Below are positions 1 to 12,990 of a DNA stretch of 64,000 nt, one piece after another. The notes below the pieces were generated by a model, which saw only the letters and a program-made list of their open reading frames with translations, did no database searches and was not told the origin of the DNA. Positions within the stretch are counted from its first letter, which is position 1, and each line of letters opens with the position of its first letter. The stretch lies in the NCBI RefSeq assembly GCF_963576545.1, contig NC_083651.1, forward strand, positions 20,960,248-21,024,247, read 5' to 3'. This DNA comes from Limanda limanda. Lineage: Eukaryota > Chordata > Actinopteri > Pleuronectiformes > Pleuronectidae. A program made the translations under genes and the position numbers.

Positions 1-30
1 CACACACACACACAGACACACACACACACA
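1..30. repeat. (CA)n microsatellite at window edge
   Basis: CA dinucleotides with one interrupting GA; it continues off the left edge. Confidence 0.9.
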
Positions 31-504
31 TCGGATGGCCGTCTGAGTTGAATACAGATGGCAGGACGTGCTCTTTTCATGGCCAGGCTAATTGCTTTCC
101 TTAGCCCGACGCTGTGACAGGAGCTTAGCACAGTTTTCTAATAACAGGATACATTAATGCAGGAGAAAACTACATTATGCTTTCACACATCTGTAACAGG
201 AACCCAACCCATCTGTACTGTATACCAGAATCTGACTGTTAGTAGAGTTGACCTTTATCATTGCCTTATTTCAAATGAATCCTCAACTAAAAACCACATT
301 GTCTTTGTCTCTTGTGTGGATTAGACTTCTGACTTCCAACTGAGGTCCACTCTGCCAGAAGTGGATCAGACTCATTGGAAATAATTGTTGTGGACTAAAC
401 AGCTTTGTGACTAATCATGTTTATCTTTCCTTCCTGTTGGACTCTAATGTGTGATGAGTGTGACTGGGCTCAGTAGTTGGACAGGAAAGAAACACACTCA
501 ACCA

Positions 505-665
505 AAGAGCGGCGGTTCGATCCCCCTCAACCCCATTCCGCCTGCCCAAGTGTCCTTGGGCAAGATACTGAACGCCAAACGGCTCCCGACGGCTGGCAGT
601 GTTTGGTTGATGTGTGATTGAGAAAGTGGCAAAACTGTACATTGAAGCTCAAGACTAAAAAATAA
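505..665 (+). repeat. dispersed teleost repeat fragment with tRNA-type B-box-like motif
   Basis: GGTTCGATCCC near its start matches the polymerase III B box. It is followed by a block resembling a very common fish repeat (aagtgtccttgggcaagata, then ctgaacgccaaacggctccc). The A box is not clear and the 3' end is decayed. It could be a SINE piece or a nonautonomous DNA transposon piece; class assignment needs a repeat library. Confidence 0.5.
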
Positions 666-947
666 TTAAATAAATACAGATCTTTTACTAACAAGGGAAA
701 AATAATCTGAGTTCACAATATTTTGAGAATCAAGTTGTAATAGAATGGTTCAGGAAAGAACATCCCATCGCCAAGGCCCAAAGCCACATTTAAATTAAAT
801 AGGTCTGAATTTGTATTTGGATCTTCACCAAGATGTACACATTCATGAATTCAGTCCCCTAAATATAATATTATTAATATCTGAGAAATCAACCAAAATG
901 TTAAAAAACTAATTTTTTCACATTTTTGAGAAGAGAGAAACATAATT

Positions 948-1062
948 CCAGGATCCGCCCCTTGATCCAGAGTCACACTCAAATTTACTGGGTTCCTACC
1001 CGACCCAAACTCCATCCTTCTACCAGATTTCATGGTAATCAGTTCTTTGCGTTATTCTAAAA
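948..1062 (+). repeat. dispersed repeat, copy A
   Basis: Contains ggatccgccccttgatccag, then tttactgggttcctacccga, then ccatccttctaccagatttc. The same block order recurs at 6368-6480, and I recall this family as common in fish genomes. Both copies are diverged and in the same orientation. Confidence 0.5.
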
Positions 1063-2744
1063 AAAATGTATTTAATATTATGCTTTTATCTCATTAAATT
1101 ACGACTTCATTCTTGTAATATTCTCAAATGTTGTACTCAGTATGGCCCTAATGCTCCATTATGATAATTTCCTGAACTACTGGGAAGAGATTTACATTAG
1201 TTTTATTAAGTTTTCTCTCAGTGTTTAAATGAACACTGCATCTAATTGACACAAATTTAAAAATACTTCATATCAAGCTCCAGCGTCCTGGCTTCTGTTT
1301 GTGAAATGACAGCTGACATATGTTTGACGTGAGTTAAATGATTTAGTGGTCTCTGGTGCTATAATTTGTGTAATTCATAATGGGATTTTTGGGCTGTTAA
1401 AATCAAAATAATTATACATCTGTATTTAGCTCTGATTGGCAAGATCTGTAACAGTCAGCTTAAAAAATAGATAATGATAGAATGAGCTCACTTAAATAAA
1501 AACACATTAAACAACATTAGACAATTACAATTGATGACCCAATATGTAAGATATTAATAATCATAATATCAATGGTTAGTATAAATTCTGCTACTTCAGA
1601 TTTTTTTATAAACTGACAGCTGACTGTTGATGGAGAGATGTCTTATCTACAGCAGCAGCAGCAGCTTCCAGATCCAGTTGAGCAGCAGAGGCATTTTTGG
1701 ATCAACAGACTGGAAAGATGTGGTTTTTCAAACTGCTGTTCTTCATGTATTACTTGTCGAACCATAGTCAAATACTATTATGCCGTCTTTTCAGGATCAC
1801 ATCCCCACACTGCTTCAGTCTGTCTGAGAGGAAACTGTTTCCATCAAGGCTCCGTCCGTGGCTCAGAAACATCCTGGGCCTCCAAAACCTCCAGATGGAG
1901 TTTTCTGATAACTGGGTTTGGCAGCATTTCACACACAAACACATTTTAAACAATTCAATGCATATTTTGTGGCTAAAATGCATCATAAAAATAATCTGAT
2001 AACAGGGTAAATATTTAATTCATGACGGATTAATTAATCTCATTTTACTGACCTTGACATGCAATTCCAAGGGGGAACTTCTGATTGACACCTACCCCGC
2101 CCCTTTATGTGACACCAACCCTATGAAGTCATGTGATTTCAGTCACATGATGTCCATGGTACCTTATAGTAAAAGCCCTGTTGACTAGATTTCGTTGGAT
2201 AATGAAATAAGATTTCCCAAGTTTTAGGAACCAAATTCTCTCTAGTTGAATTGACAAGTTGCTAAATGCTGAGTGTAGTCAAATATATTGGAGTCTTTAG
2301 TAATAAGCAGCCTGCCACTGGATCATTTTATCATAATAATTATATTTCAAACATTGATGTGACATGGTGTTAATTCCGTTCATGACCTCTTCATGTTGGT
2401 TGCTGTCTGACTTTCATCATTTCCTTCTTGTTATATATTTTGCCGAATATGTTAATTAAATGTCATGAAACATGACATCTTTCATTCGGGACATTGACAC
2501 ATTCAACTTTGAAAGTCTGGTACCGCTTTTAAACAAAATGCCGGCCATCACAGATCTGTGGTTCTCGTTGGCTGCTGTCGTCAAACTCATCCATGCAGAC
2601 CTCCAATTAATCAATTTTGTCAGGAGAAAAAGGTCAAGTTTGCATATTTGCTCTTCTCAAGGAGCCACACAGCGTTTTATCCAAAACACGGCACAGAAAA
2701 CACTGCTGCTCTGAGACAAATCAAACACATCAGTCAGAGAGTCG

Positions 2745-2925
2745 CTGCTCTGCCTGGTTACGGTTTCTACGTTGTTTTTATCTTGTTAAAATGTTTTTTT
2801 AGTAGTTTTTCCTTCCTCTTGTTGAGGGTTAAGAACAGAGGATGTCACACCTTGTTAAAGCCCTATGAGACAAATTGTGATTTGTGAATATGGGCAATAC
2901 AAATATAATATGATTGATTGATTGA
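2745..2925 (+). repeat. retroposon 3' end with ATTG tail
   Basis: The block aggatgtcacaccttgttaa, agccctatgagacaaattgt, gatttgtgaatatgggcaat ends in an ATTGATTGATTGA tail. This matches a very common fish retroposon 3' end, of LINE or LINE-mobilised SINE type. Only the 3' end is present, as is usual for 5'-truncated copies. Confidence 0.65.
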
Positions 2926-3499
2926 CGATGAGTGATTGTCCGTCCTCACTCTGGAGTAACTCTGCATCCAAGTGTGTGGAAAAATGCAACTTTGGCTCCA
3001 AATTGATTGTTAAATGTCAATTTACAAACTAATCAGTGGAGGCACTGTGCTCGACGCTGTGTTAAAATACCAACATTTACAACATATTGATCCTCAATAA
3101 GTTCATGGCACACACGTTTCCCTCATAAAATAGCACAGTGTAGTTTGAAAAGACTGTTTCCCTGGTCTGACTGAAGTTGTAACAGCGTCATGGCTGCAGC
3201 CGTAGGGGGCGGAGTAATGAGGAGTACAGACGGTAGTTATCTATTATGCCGCTAATTATAGGAACATGCCTTCGGCTAAGCAACTGTCCCTGGCACTATG
3301 CTATCTGTGATCTATTCCCAAACATGAGAGTGCTTTACAAGGTTAGAAATTGGGTGAAATGGATGACACAGTGCATGTAGCTGATGTTGTATTATCTGAC
3401 GGTGTTATCGCCAAACAAAAGCCACAAAATTGGCTTTCAAATTAGAGAGAAAAAGTTTGATTGGGACTATTATTTGGTTGCAAATAGATTTGTTTATGC

Positions 3500-3500
<1 letters not shown>

Positions 3501-3588
<88 letters not shown>

Positions 3589-3590
3589 CG
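3501..3590. repeat. (TG)n microsatellite
   Basis: About 90 bp of TG with one GA interruption. It generates long Val-Cys or His-Thr pseudo-ORFs on both strands. Confidence 0.95.
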
Positions 3591-4400
3591 CAGCTGTGTG
3601 AGGGTGATTATGGTTTGACAGCTGCTGACAGAGAGCCCAACTTGAGGCGAGTGAAGAGGTCTTAAATACGGCAGTAGCTTTCTGAGTAGCTACACTCTTC
3701 TCCGCACACTTTCCCACTCTAAGAAAGGCTGCAATTACCATGTCAGCTGCTGTTCTGCTCACATGGAGAAAATAGCTCCGGCTAATTATTCACCCTCTTG
3801 TTCAGTCGGTATGAGAACGGTGCAATTGAGAAAAAGAAGCTCAGAAATGGACCAAAGTGTGGTAACGACTGAAGACACATTAAATGCACTGTTTATCCTC
3901 TCGCGTTAACTTTCCTTCAGCTTTGTGAAAACATCATTATCCCTTTTCCCTTGTAGGAAGAGAGACCGTTTCAGGATTACTGTCAAATTATTATTTAGAA
4001 AATAAGATAAAATGAGACCGCGTAGCCATATGTATTCTTACCACCAGGGGGACGCAGTGAGGCATATACACTTTATTACCTTCCAGTCGTCAGTCCGACA
4101 GACGACTGCCCCTGGACCGACTGCTCTGTTTCCATGGTTCTGCTGCTGCCTATGCAACACTCAAAGAGGCTGATGGGAAATGAAGTCCTTTTGAGAATAG
4201 GTTTACTTTCGACCATTTACACAAAACATTGTCTTGCCGGGTCTTAAATTGTTGAAGATACATACATACACATATTTCAAGAGGATTAAATTTAATCCTA
4301 CTTGTGATTATACTCATTTATGTCGCTTTATAAGACAACATGATTGTAATTTTCTTCATGTTGGTTGCTCCTCCCAACTCTCAACGGCCCAACCGTAAAC

Positions 4401-4620
4401 ATTAAGGTTTTATTTGTCATATGCAAGTTACCACAGGGTCAACAGTACAAGGATGTCAGACAAGAAGAAACCAGTCAGCTCAGCAGCGCGATAGTTACAT
4501 TGAAATAAAGCTTACTGTAAAGAAGTCAACTACAGTACAATACAAAGCTAAATGCATTCAAAGATATTTTAAACAACTTTAACTGAATGGAGTATGTGTG
4601 AATGTTATTGCACATGTGGA
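4401..4620. repeat. possible retroposon fragment
   Basis: The stretch beginning ggttttatttgtcatatgca, then agttaccacagggtcaacag, resembles the antisense 3' region of fish LINE-type repeats. No tail or target duplication is visible. This is weak recognition. Confidence 0.3.
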
Positions 4621-6221
4621 TGTCTAGTAATTGTATTGTGTGTGTGTGAGTAAAAAACAGCCATTATAATAATTGGTAAATAAATATTATTTGATATTAT
4701 TATCAATTTAAATATTATATATGTGTATGGAGATTTATTGTTTAGTGTGATATGTGGCAGATATCTTGTTGCTCTAACACAAACATTTCCCAGTTTTGAA
4801 AGTCAATCCATCCATTGTTTTCTGTAGGCTATGCACTGCTAGGACAACCACAGGACTTTATTCATATTGAAATTTCATACATATGCCCTGTTTTAATAGC
4901 TCTTTATCTGATATCTTCTTTGGTGACTCATTTGTTTCAACTTCCTGTAGTGACTGACTTGTGCAACAAACCTGCAATCGTATAAATGTAACACAGCAGA
5001 TCAGACTCACGCATTGAAATTTAAACATTGTCATAACCGGTTTGACTCAACCCGTGAACTCTTGTTTCTTTGACGTTGAAAAAGTATTTAGCACCGAAAT
5101 ATCACAGTTAACTCCCACTGATGTGGATGGTGAAGCTGTGGATGTGATACTTATGATGAGTGTTAGTTGTGTAGTCGCTGTTGTGCATTTTATATAGATG
5201 TTTCCCTACAATAATTATCTACTCTGATCTCACACCAATCCTCAATTGCATTATCTCAAATCTTATATTGAATATCTTTTCCAATACTTTTTTCATCTCA
5301 GCTCTCATATCCTCAACTCACCTCGGAGTAGAATATGCTAAATTATATTTCATGCTGGTTTCTTTAGTTTGCAGTCCGTTAGAACGTTTTTTTATTTCCT
5401 GAAGATGTTTCTGAGAAGCCTGTATCTGTGCCCTTTGCAAGTCTTTGAAGTTTAATATTGTATTTAGAATAAAAGAATCTGAGGAGTGTGTGTTTCCTAC
5501 TTTTTTCCGTAGAGTTTTTTGAATCTCACTTCTGAACTTGTTCTTTTATCGTCTCTTCTTTCTTTTTTGCAGAAACACTCTGCTAATCAAAAGGTAAGAG
5601 CCGTAACTCCGCTGCATGGATTTGTTTTTTCATGTTTTCTGTAATAAATTGAATCAATCGAGTTTTTAAACTTTTCTTTGAGGACAAAACTTCCAAAAGA
5701 TTTAATAAGTCCAGTAACAACCTCTCATCAAACTCAGTCCCGCAGGTCAGCCACAAGTTCTGCCACTGCTTGCAATAAGCGGTCCCCCTGGTGAGAGGTG
5801 TGTTTAAGTGGCTTAAAAGATTTCATGTGGTCTGATGTTGAGCTTCCTCCTCGGTGAAGTTACACTTACAAGTACTTTGTTTACCTCGCGCATGATAAAT
5901 GAGGCTAATGAGACACCTCTGCAAGTGTGACTGTGTCTGCCAAGCCTGCAAAATAATCCAATTTACACGTCATAAACAGTGTGTAAGAATACTCTGAGAA
6001 ATATCATTCATGGTGTTCAAGCTAGTAAATAGTTTAATTTGAATACAAACGTTTAATGCAAAGATCACTGCATTCTCGAATATAATATTTATCAATGGGA
6101 ATCTAATTGGGTGAGAAAGAATTCACCGGATATAGATGTCTTATTTTGGTCAGCACCAAGTTGCCCACACATAAATATCATTCATAAAGATTGATGTGTT
6201 ATCCTCCGAGAAATGAAAGGT

Positions 6222-6312
6222 TTGCTGTGTAGAATTTAGTGACAACTAGTGGTGGGGTTACAAAAAACCATAGATCCCTTTCACTTAAATCTTACACATT
6301 GATCCTTTAAGG
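6222..6312. repeat. possible short interspersed repeat fragment
   Basis: The block tgtgtagaatttagtgacaa, ctagtggtggggttac, ending in ttacacattgatcctttaa resembles a short repeat often seen in fish genomes. No inverted ends were identified. Confidence 0.35.
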
Positions 6313-6367
6313 AAAATGTTGCAAAATGCACTAAGTTGCAATGTTAAAGAAAAGTGGAAAAAAAATG

Positions 6368-6480
6368 AAAGGCTCCGTACCAAACTTTAATTTGAGTTCA
6401 TCCTTGACCCATACTACATCCTTCCATCAAATCCCTGTGAAATCCATCCAATAGCTTTTGCATAATCCTGCAAACTAACA
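6368..6480 (+). repeat. dispersed repeat, copy B
   Basis: Shares with 948-1062 the order tttaatttgagttcatcctt, gacccatac, catccttccatcaaatccct, and continues with atccaatagcttttgcataa and tcctgc. The shared order across about 100 bp supports a common repeat family. Confidence 0.5.
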
Positions 6481-6752
6481 AAGGCAGCTGAGGACAGAAC
6501 CTCCTCGGTGGACATAACGAGTGTTTTCCTCAGATCAAGGCTCTGTATATATTACTTCATATTCATTTCACTTTACATGAGCTTACTTCTGTTTTCACTC
6601 TGTGTATGATTGTGTGGTGGTTAGATGTGTACCACAGTTCTTATGGTTTCTGCAGGCGGGCAGAGGTAAGAAGCAGCAGCAGCACAGACACAGTGTTATC
6701 AGGAGGCTGCATTATTTATCAGCCTGCAGCTCTAAAGTATTAGTGAAGTCGT

Positions 6753-6780
<28 letters not shown>
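6753..6780. repeat. (CA)n microsatellite
   Basis: Uninterrupted CA repeat of about 28 bp. Confidence 0.9.
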
Positions 6781-6784
<4 letters not shown>

Positions 6785-7002
6785 TGTTGGCACTAGTATG
6801 TACATGGTTGGCCCGTCACGCACACATTTGCACCTGTATAGGCCCGACTGGAGATTTCCCTTGTCATTGTTTATCTGCCTGACGCCATTGATTTAATTGA
6901 GTTGGATGGGTCCCTCCTAATCCCCCGGGTAATTGGAATTTTGCTAAAGAAAGGAAAGGGAGAGTGTGTGTTGGTGTTAGTGTTGGCGTCCATGTATGTG
7001 TG

Positions 7003-7037
7003 TGGGGGGGGTGGAGGGTGGGGTGGGGGGGGGGGGG
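7003..7037 (+). repeat. G-rich tract, quadruplex-prone
   Basis: Consecutive G runs of about 8, 3, 4 and 13 separated by one to four bases meet the usual G-quadruplex pattern on the + strand. Confidence 0.8.
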
Positions 7038-8577
7038 TGTTACGGGAATGGTCAGACATTTTAGAGAGACACAAAACTTTCCAAGAATCCATCAAATCTC
7101 AGTGTAACAGTGCTGACGTGGCAGTATTGATGTTTTCCCTTTGTCTCTCTGTGTTGAGTCATTGTATCTCACAGACTGAACAGTATTAGGGAAAACAGCA
7201 GTGGCAGGTTCCCACAAATACAATAGAAACGCTGTTATAAGGCATCAACACATTGAACGGGTGACATGCATTTGCATAACTTAATTTAGCTTTCACGACA
7301 ATCTGAGGTTGTAAAATATACAGTGTTGCTGGAAATTCAATCCACATTTGCTAACCTAGTACCATGAATCAGAGGTGTGCTCAAGGAATCCATTTCATAG
7401 TACATGTATATGTATGTATAATTCTTTTTTTTTAAATTGCAGATTTTGACAATTTACCATAATTTATTGTTGCATCCATTTTTTTATTTTGGTTTTCCTT
7501 TTTGCTCTCAAGTCAGACAGAACAGATACCAGGCGACACTTAGCCACAACTGTACTTACTCAGCACTTTCTTGTTGCAGAGTGCTCAGCATCAGAAGACA
7601 ATCTAAAATAATATACACTAGATGAGGACATGGGGGGATAAAGCAGTAAGAACGACTAAAATGTAACAGAATAATAATAATAAATGCAAATCAAACATTC
7701 CCAAAAGCTTTATTTATTGTTCTCATAGATTGTAAAATATATTTTGTCATTTCAGTTTTCTTCATTCTTCAATTAACTTACAGTTTCAACAGTTGACACA
7801 TTTAAAAAACCCTTTTACAACAAGTAAAATAAAGGCAAACACTCCTGTCTCCTGTTACACAGAGGTCAGAGGAACCTGGCTCCAAAAAGGCAGATCTGAC
7901 AGTGTGGTGCTCTCTTATCCCATTTAGCCCATATGATGGATGGGCCATTTGATACACCATTAATCCATCCATTTGTCAATTACTAATGGAAATTTGGGGT
8001 TGAGGACATGGTTGGGAGCCAGGTCTCAGGGAACTGTCAAGTCGCTGAATGCCACATTACCTCAGTGTTGACTGTAATTACAGAGTCTGTCTGAGACGCA
8101 GTTAAACCCCCAAAAAGGTGCAAAGGGTGATAATGAGGTTTATTGTGCTTCATGATTATTATCGACATATGATTTTCAATGTTTGTTTGAACTGTGAACG
8201 TTCCTGGCGGTTGTGTTGTTTAATAAGCATTCACGGCGAAACAAGTGCCGTCCTGATGACACACTCTCTGCTGAGTGAGAAAATTATACTCAATCTGTGC
8301 TTGAGAACACACCTCATTTAGAGGCAATACAGAGCTGAGATGGATTTGTTCCCAGACACCTTTCAAAACTCGATGAAAGTAAATATGCAGGGACTGTGGG
8401 AGATTATGCAAATAAGTCAGACTGAATAAGTGCACAATGTTCTACTTTAGGATTTGTTGTGTTGTTTTGTCCCTTTTATCTCAAATCTGGAGAGCAGCGG
8501 AGCACATTACAAGTGTCTCTTTCTCTTGCAGCAGGATGAACACACGTTAACAGTTTATTTGGATTGCAACCATTTAT

Positions 8578-9265
8578 CCCATAGGTTGTATATAAAGATG
8601 GACGGTGCGGCTACGCTTCCTCCCAATATCAAGAAATGATTTGGAGTAACAGTCTATGTAGGAGCGATTGGGGGATGGAGTCAGCACAGCTAGGTCACTT
8701 AATACCCATGCTTTACCATGGACTGTATTTAAAACATGGCCAATATGTCTCCTCTTCCTTCAGCAATCCAGAAAAGAAGCTAAAATATCCCGGGTACAGA
8801 TGCTGCCATCTTGGGCATTGGAGTTTGAATTTGCATTACTGTCAATACATGCATTCCACCATCAGATGTCGCAGCTGTCAATTATGTCAATTGGCACCTG
8901 CACAAATCTGTGTGATAAGTTATACTAAACATTAGAGAAACCAACTTTGAAAAATGTATTTAGCATGTACTTTGAGTTTTTAGGTTGGTCCATGTCCCAT
9001 TCAATAACATAGTGGAGGCGGGATTAACCAATCATAAATCTGTATAGCATCAAATAACTAATTAAAATCATACTTACTGGAAAGGATTGAAACTAGAACA
9101 GATCTGTACTCTGAGTTTTTATGAGTTTTCCATGCCCCAGAGGCTAACATGGAGAAGCTGGAATTATGCCCTTTACTGCCGGCAGCCCCAGGGGTGTGAT
9201 CAAGACACTTAAGCTTCTCTTTTGGGGAGCGGGCATGTCGTCCATCTTGTTATTCAGTCTACGAT
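8578..9265. mobile_element. nonautonomous DNA transposon with terminal inverted repeats
   Basis: The left end (TTGTATATAAAGATGGACG, from 8586) is mirrored by the right end (CGTCCATCTTGTTATTCAGT, from 9240): the reverse complement reads GAATAACAAGATGGACG. The similarity extends outward to TAGGTTG on the left and TAGACTG on the right. The interior (about 690 bp) has no transposase frame. I recall this end sequence as belonging to a common fish repeat family, but the superfamily is not determined. Open frames of 86-99 codons inside (8636-8935) resemble no protein family. Confidence 0.65.
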
Positions 9266-12200
9266 TTATCCTGAAATGATGTACATATCCCATTCATGTA
9301 TGGAGGTTGGCGGGAAAAAAAAGGTTAACGAGAAGCTATCTGCTATAAATCCAAGGAAATTACCACTGCAGGTGAGGGCGTCCCGTTTTCTCCCTTCATC
9401 TCTGAACGATAGGAGGATGTCTCTTTAACAGCTGGGGTTAGGGACACACCAGCTCTCAGGCCTGATGAGCTGCTCCCTCTATTTGCTCTTCTCATTCTCC
9501 TGAGCGCCGTGGCCATCCAGATTAGAGCCTATGGTCCATTAGGCAGCCAGGGAGGTGGGCAACCTCAAAAGTGTAGCACAAGTGTGTTATGAGTGTGTGC
9601 ATGTCAGTGTGTAGCAAGACACACACTACAAGTCATTCTGATAGTGGGAACAAAATTGGCTCGGAGAGTTTGTTCTTGAGCTCCTGTTCTTTTTATTCTT
9701 TACGAGGGCAGAATGTACTAACAAGGACAGAGCCTTGAAGAAAATATACTTCACTTAGGCACGTTCAACACTCACAAGGAGTTATTCTCACAGGTAAAGT
9801 ATAATATTAAGATTTTTTACTTTTTTCCACTAGAGTTTCTTTTTCGGTTTTTTAAATTAATTTGAAATGTGTAAACTGTTTTCATTATCTCTCATCCTGA
9901 TTATGGAGTTCTTGTTCTTTATTCCAAATTAAATGGGATTATGTTGTGGGTAGCATGAACCACTCACAAACTGGATTGAAATAATAAGGATTTTTCCCCA
10001 AAAAGTGTAATTGTTTAATATCTACATACGTAACAATATCCAACATCCTATGTTCATCGCCGTCTTTGTACCGTGCTTCTTTCGAAAATAATTCAAATAT
10101 CCCACTGGAAATGAATTTCAGTGGAAAAAGATCAAATGCAAAAATATCTGATATGATTTGAGTCAGTATGAAATCATAGCATGTTGTATAGATTTGGCTC
10201 AAGCAATATACAGATAAAAGAATTAGCCTGGAAAGCTCCCAGCGTCTTGCTGTAGCACCAGTCTCTGCAAATCATTGGCTTTTGTTTTCCCCAAATCAGA
10301 GACACACTCACGCTGTTGCATATTGATACAAGCTCATAAATCAGCACTGCCTCTCTCGCACAAACACAGTGGTGCACACAGTGGGAGGACAGGGGGGCAA
10401 CCAAAACAGGGCCGGGGTAGTGTCTGGCATACCGTGATGGCACTCAAAAGGAATTTCACATGCATGCCAGTGTTGACGGCTCACAACCAGTACTGCCCTT
10501 TAGCGGTCTGACCCCTAACCACTCCTATGATTTCGGCAATATTTGTTTCACTGTCCCTATTCCCATTGTGTCATTTATTGGCTGCAAAAGAAGCTTTGCT
10601 CAGCACCAAACAGCAGACAAAGTTAGTGACCGGCTGGTGAACAGGGCTGAGCATCTTGCAGACACGTCAGATAAGGCTCAAAGGAGTAGGTGGAGACCAA
10701 ATACAGAGCTAAAAGAAGATGAACTATTGGACTTGAATTCACCTGGGGCTACAAAAACATGATTCCAAATTAATGATAATTTAAATACATCGCTCCTGGA
10801 TGAGTAAACACAAGACTCTTTGCTAATAGGTGTGCTAAAACCTATTGGAAAATAATAATATGCCAGATTTGTGTTGCTGGTAGTTCTGGTCACCCCCTCT
10901 GAGAGGCTGTACTCCAGATGTTAAGCCTGCTAATCTAGTCGGAGGAGGCAACCTGCATTTGGAAATTGGTTAATAATTATGTGATGTGAACTAGGCATTA
11001 CCGATCAAGCAGAAATATCTCAAGTTTAAACTTAATTTCTCTACTTGCAAATAGCTCACTCCAGCTGTGGGAAGCAAAAGTCATTTTTAACTCCAACACT
11101 TTTTTTTCTTGTATCAAAGTTAACATGATAACCAGCTAGCCCCAGGCTGGGCTGGCCCATCTTGTCATTTTCCAACAATGACAGTAGTACTTGTAAGCAA
11201 CCATCACCAAGACCATCAATGGAGAATTGACACTTAAAGCACCTATAACATTGTGCACAGAAGAGGTCCCTGGAGTCAGTGCTCAGTATTGCATGCACCT
11301 ATGGCTGTACATGTGTAGGTGGATGTTCTCCTCTGTGCTCCACCCTAAGGGGCCTGTGTCTAGAGGCCAGGCAGCTCCATACAAACACGTCATGTACATC
11401 AAAAGCAGAGCTTGAATTTAAAAACAAATCAGAGGCAAACTGTGAATTGCTTCAGGCAATTTTGATCATGGTTTGTTTTGAGCAACAGTTTTTTTTTCTT
11501 ACGTTTTACTATTTGAAATTATTCAGTGTCATCCTCGCCCTGGGCAACAGAATGAAGCTTCTCAAAGAGTGATCCCTCAGGGCCAATGCAATAATCAAGA
11601 ATAGGAAAATGAGTTTACTGTTGCAGTGCAAATCCTTTGAGTCACAAAAGTGCATTGAGGATAAGGTGCAGCGTAAACCCTGCCATGGGAAGAATGTGCT
11701 CAAATGTCATTAAATCACTGCAAAGTGAACTCCTATAAACTGAATTTACACATCTAATCAGCCAAAATGGGTTTATGTTGTATTGTGTTAGTAGTAGCTG
11801 ATTAACATAGAGATTTATTGGTTGATCTTTGTTGTGCCAACCCAGAAAACACAATGTTTAACTGTCCTGACACAGAACAGCTTCACAGCCAGTTTATTTA
11901 CTTTCTTTACTTGGCAGAGCTGGATCAACACAAGTCAGACTGAATTGAGTTAACTAGGATACTTATTATTCAGCTGTTGAATTATATTTCTATTCTGGGC
12001 AACACAGAAAAAACGAATGCACGAATATAAATGCTCACAGTGGCGTGGGCCACTTGTCCAGTGTGAGCTCGTTGTCAATCCTATTTGCAAGTATGAATCA
12101 GGCTTAAGGCAACTTGTGAATGATAAAACAGTTCCCCAAACCTGAATCATCTTTATCGCCCCCAATACTGTACTTTTATACTCCATTAATATATTTTTGT

Positions 12201-12966
12201 TTTTTTGCTGGTTAAGAAAAAGAAATATATTCAGAAAATGGATTTTGTTGAAATATTCCATGTTAAGATGAGACAAATCCCTGGGGAAATTTATAAGCTA
12301 ACCTTTACTAGCCCGTATATAATAAAATGACACTCACCTTTTCTAAACTTTATGAATGCCGCTTTTACTGAAGTGCTTCTTCCATCACGTCACTTTCTAC
12401 ATAAAGTTTGTCAGAGTAGTTTTCATATAAAGCTTGACGACCATTTTCTGAAAATGATGCTTGTGTTAATATTTAAAACAATGGGACACACCCGCCACAG
12501 CCGGATAGAATGTTCTGCTTTATGAGAGGTCTCGTCGTTACACTGGCCCATTTAAAGGAATCATAAAAACACACCAGCAAACAACATGGTAATTATGAAT
12601 CCAGAATAACACTGTGCATTGCAGTGTTTAATGGACTTTGGGTGGTGTTTTCCTTTCAGCCCTAAGTTTTTTTTGTTTTGTTTCATCAGTTTGGATCCAG
12701 TCCATGAGTGGGGCAGTTCTGTATGGGCTGGCACTTCATTGTGAACAGGACATTAGTGAACCCATTAGCGTTATAAAGTCTCATTGTCTCTGTCAGATGT
12801 GCTGATGCGGTCTCGTTCCAGCTCTTTGCTCGTGATGAGTACAGATGGACGGAGCTTGTTCTCTCTGGACAGGGGGGGTGGATCATAGCTCACAGTTAGG
12901 CCCCCTATACACTACAGTCACACCTCATTGACCACTATTACAGCAAAGGAAACCAAATCATTGCAG

Positions 12967-12990
12967 GAGGGGGGGTGGGGGGGGGGGTGG
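12967..12990 (+). repeat. G-rich tract, quadruplex-prone
   Basis: Two long G runs separated by T, enough for intrarun quadruplex formation. Confidence 0.7.

Noticed and set aside
8636..8935. 86-99 codon frames
   Set aside because: They lie inside the terminal-inverted-repeat element and show no transposase motif.
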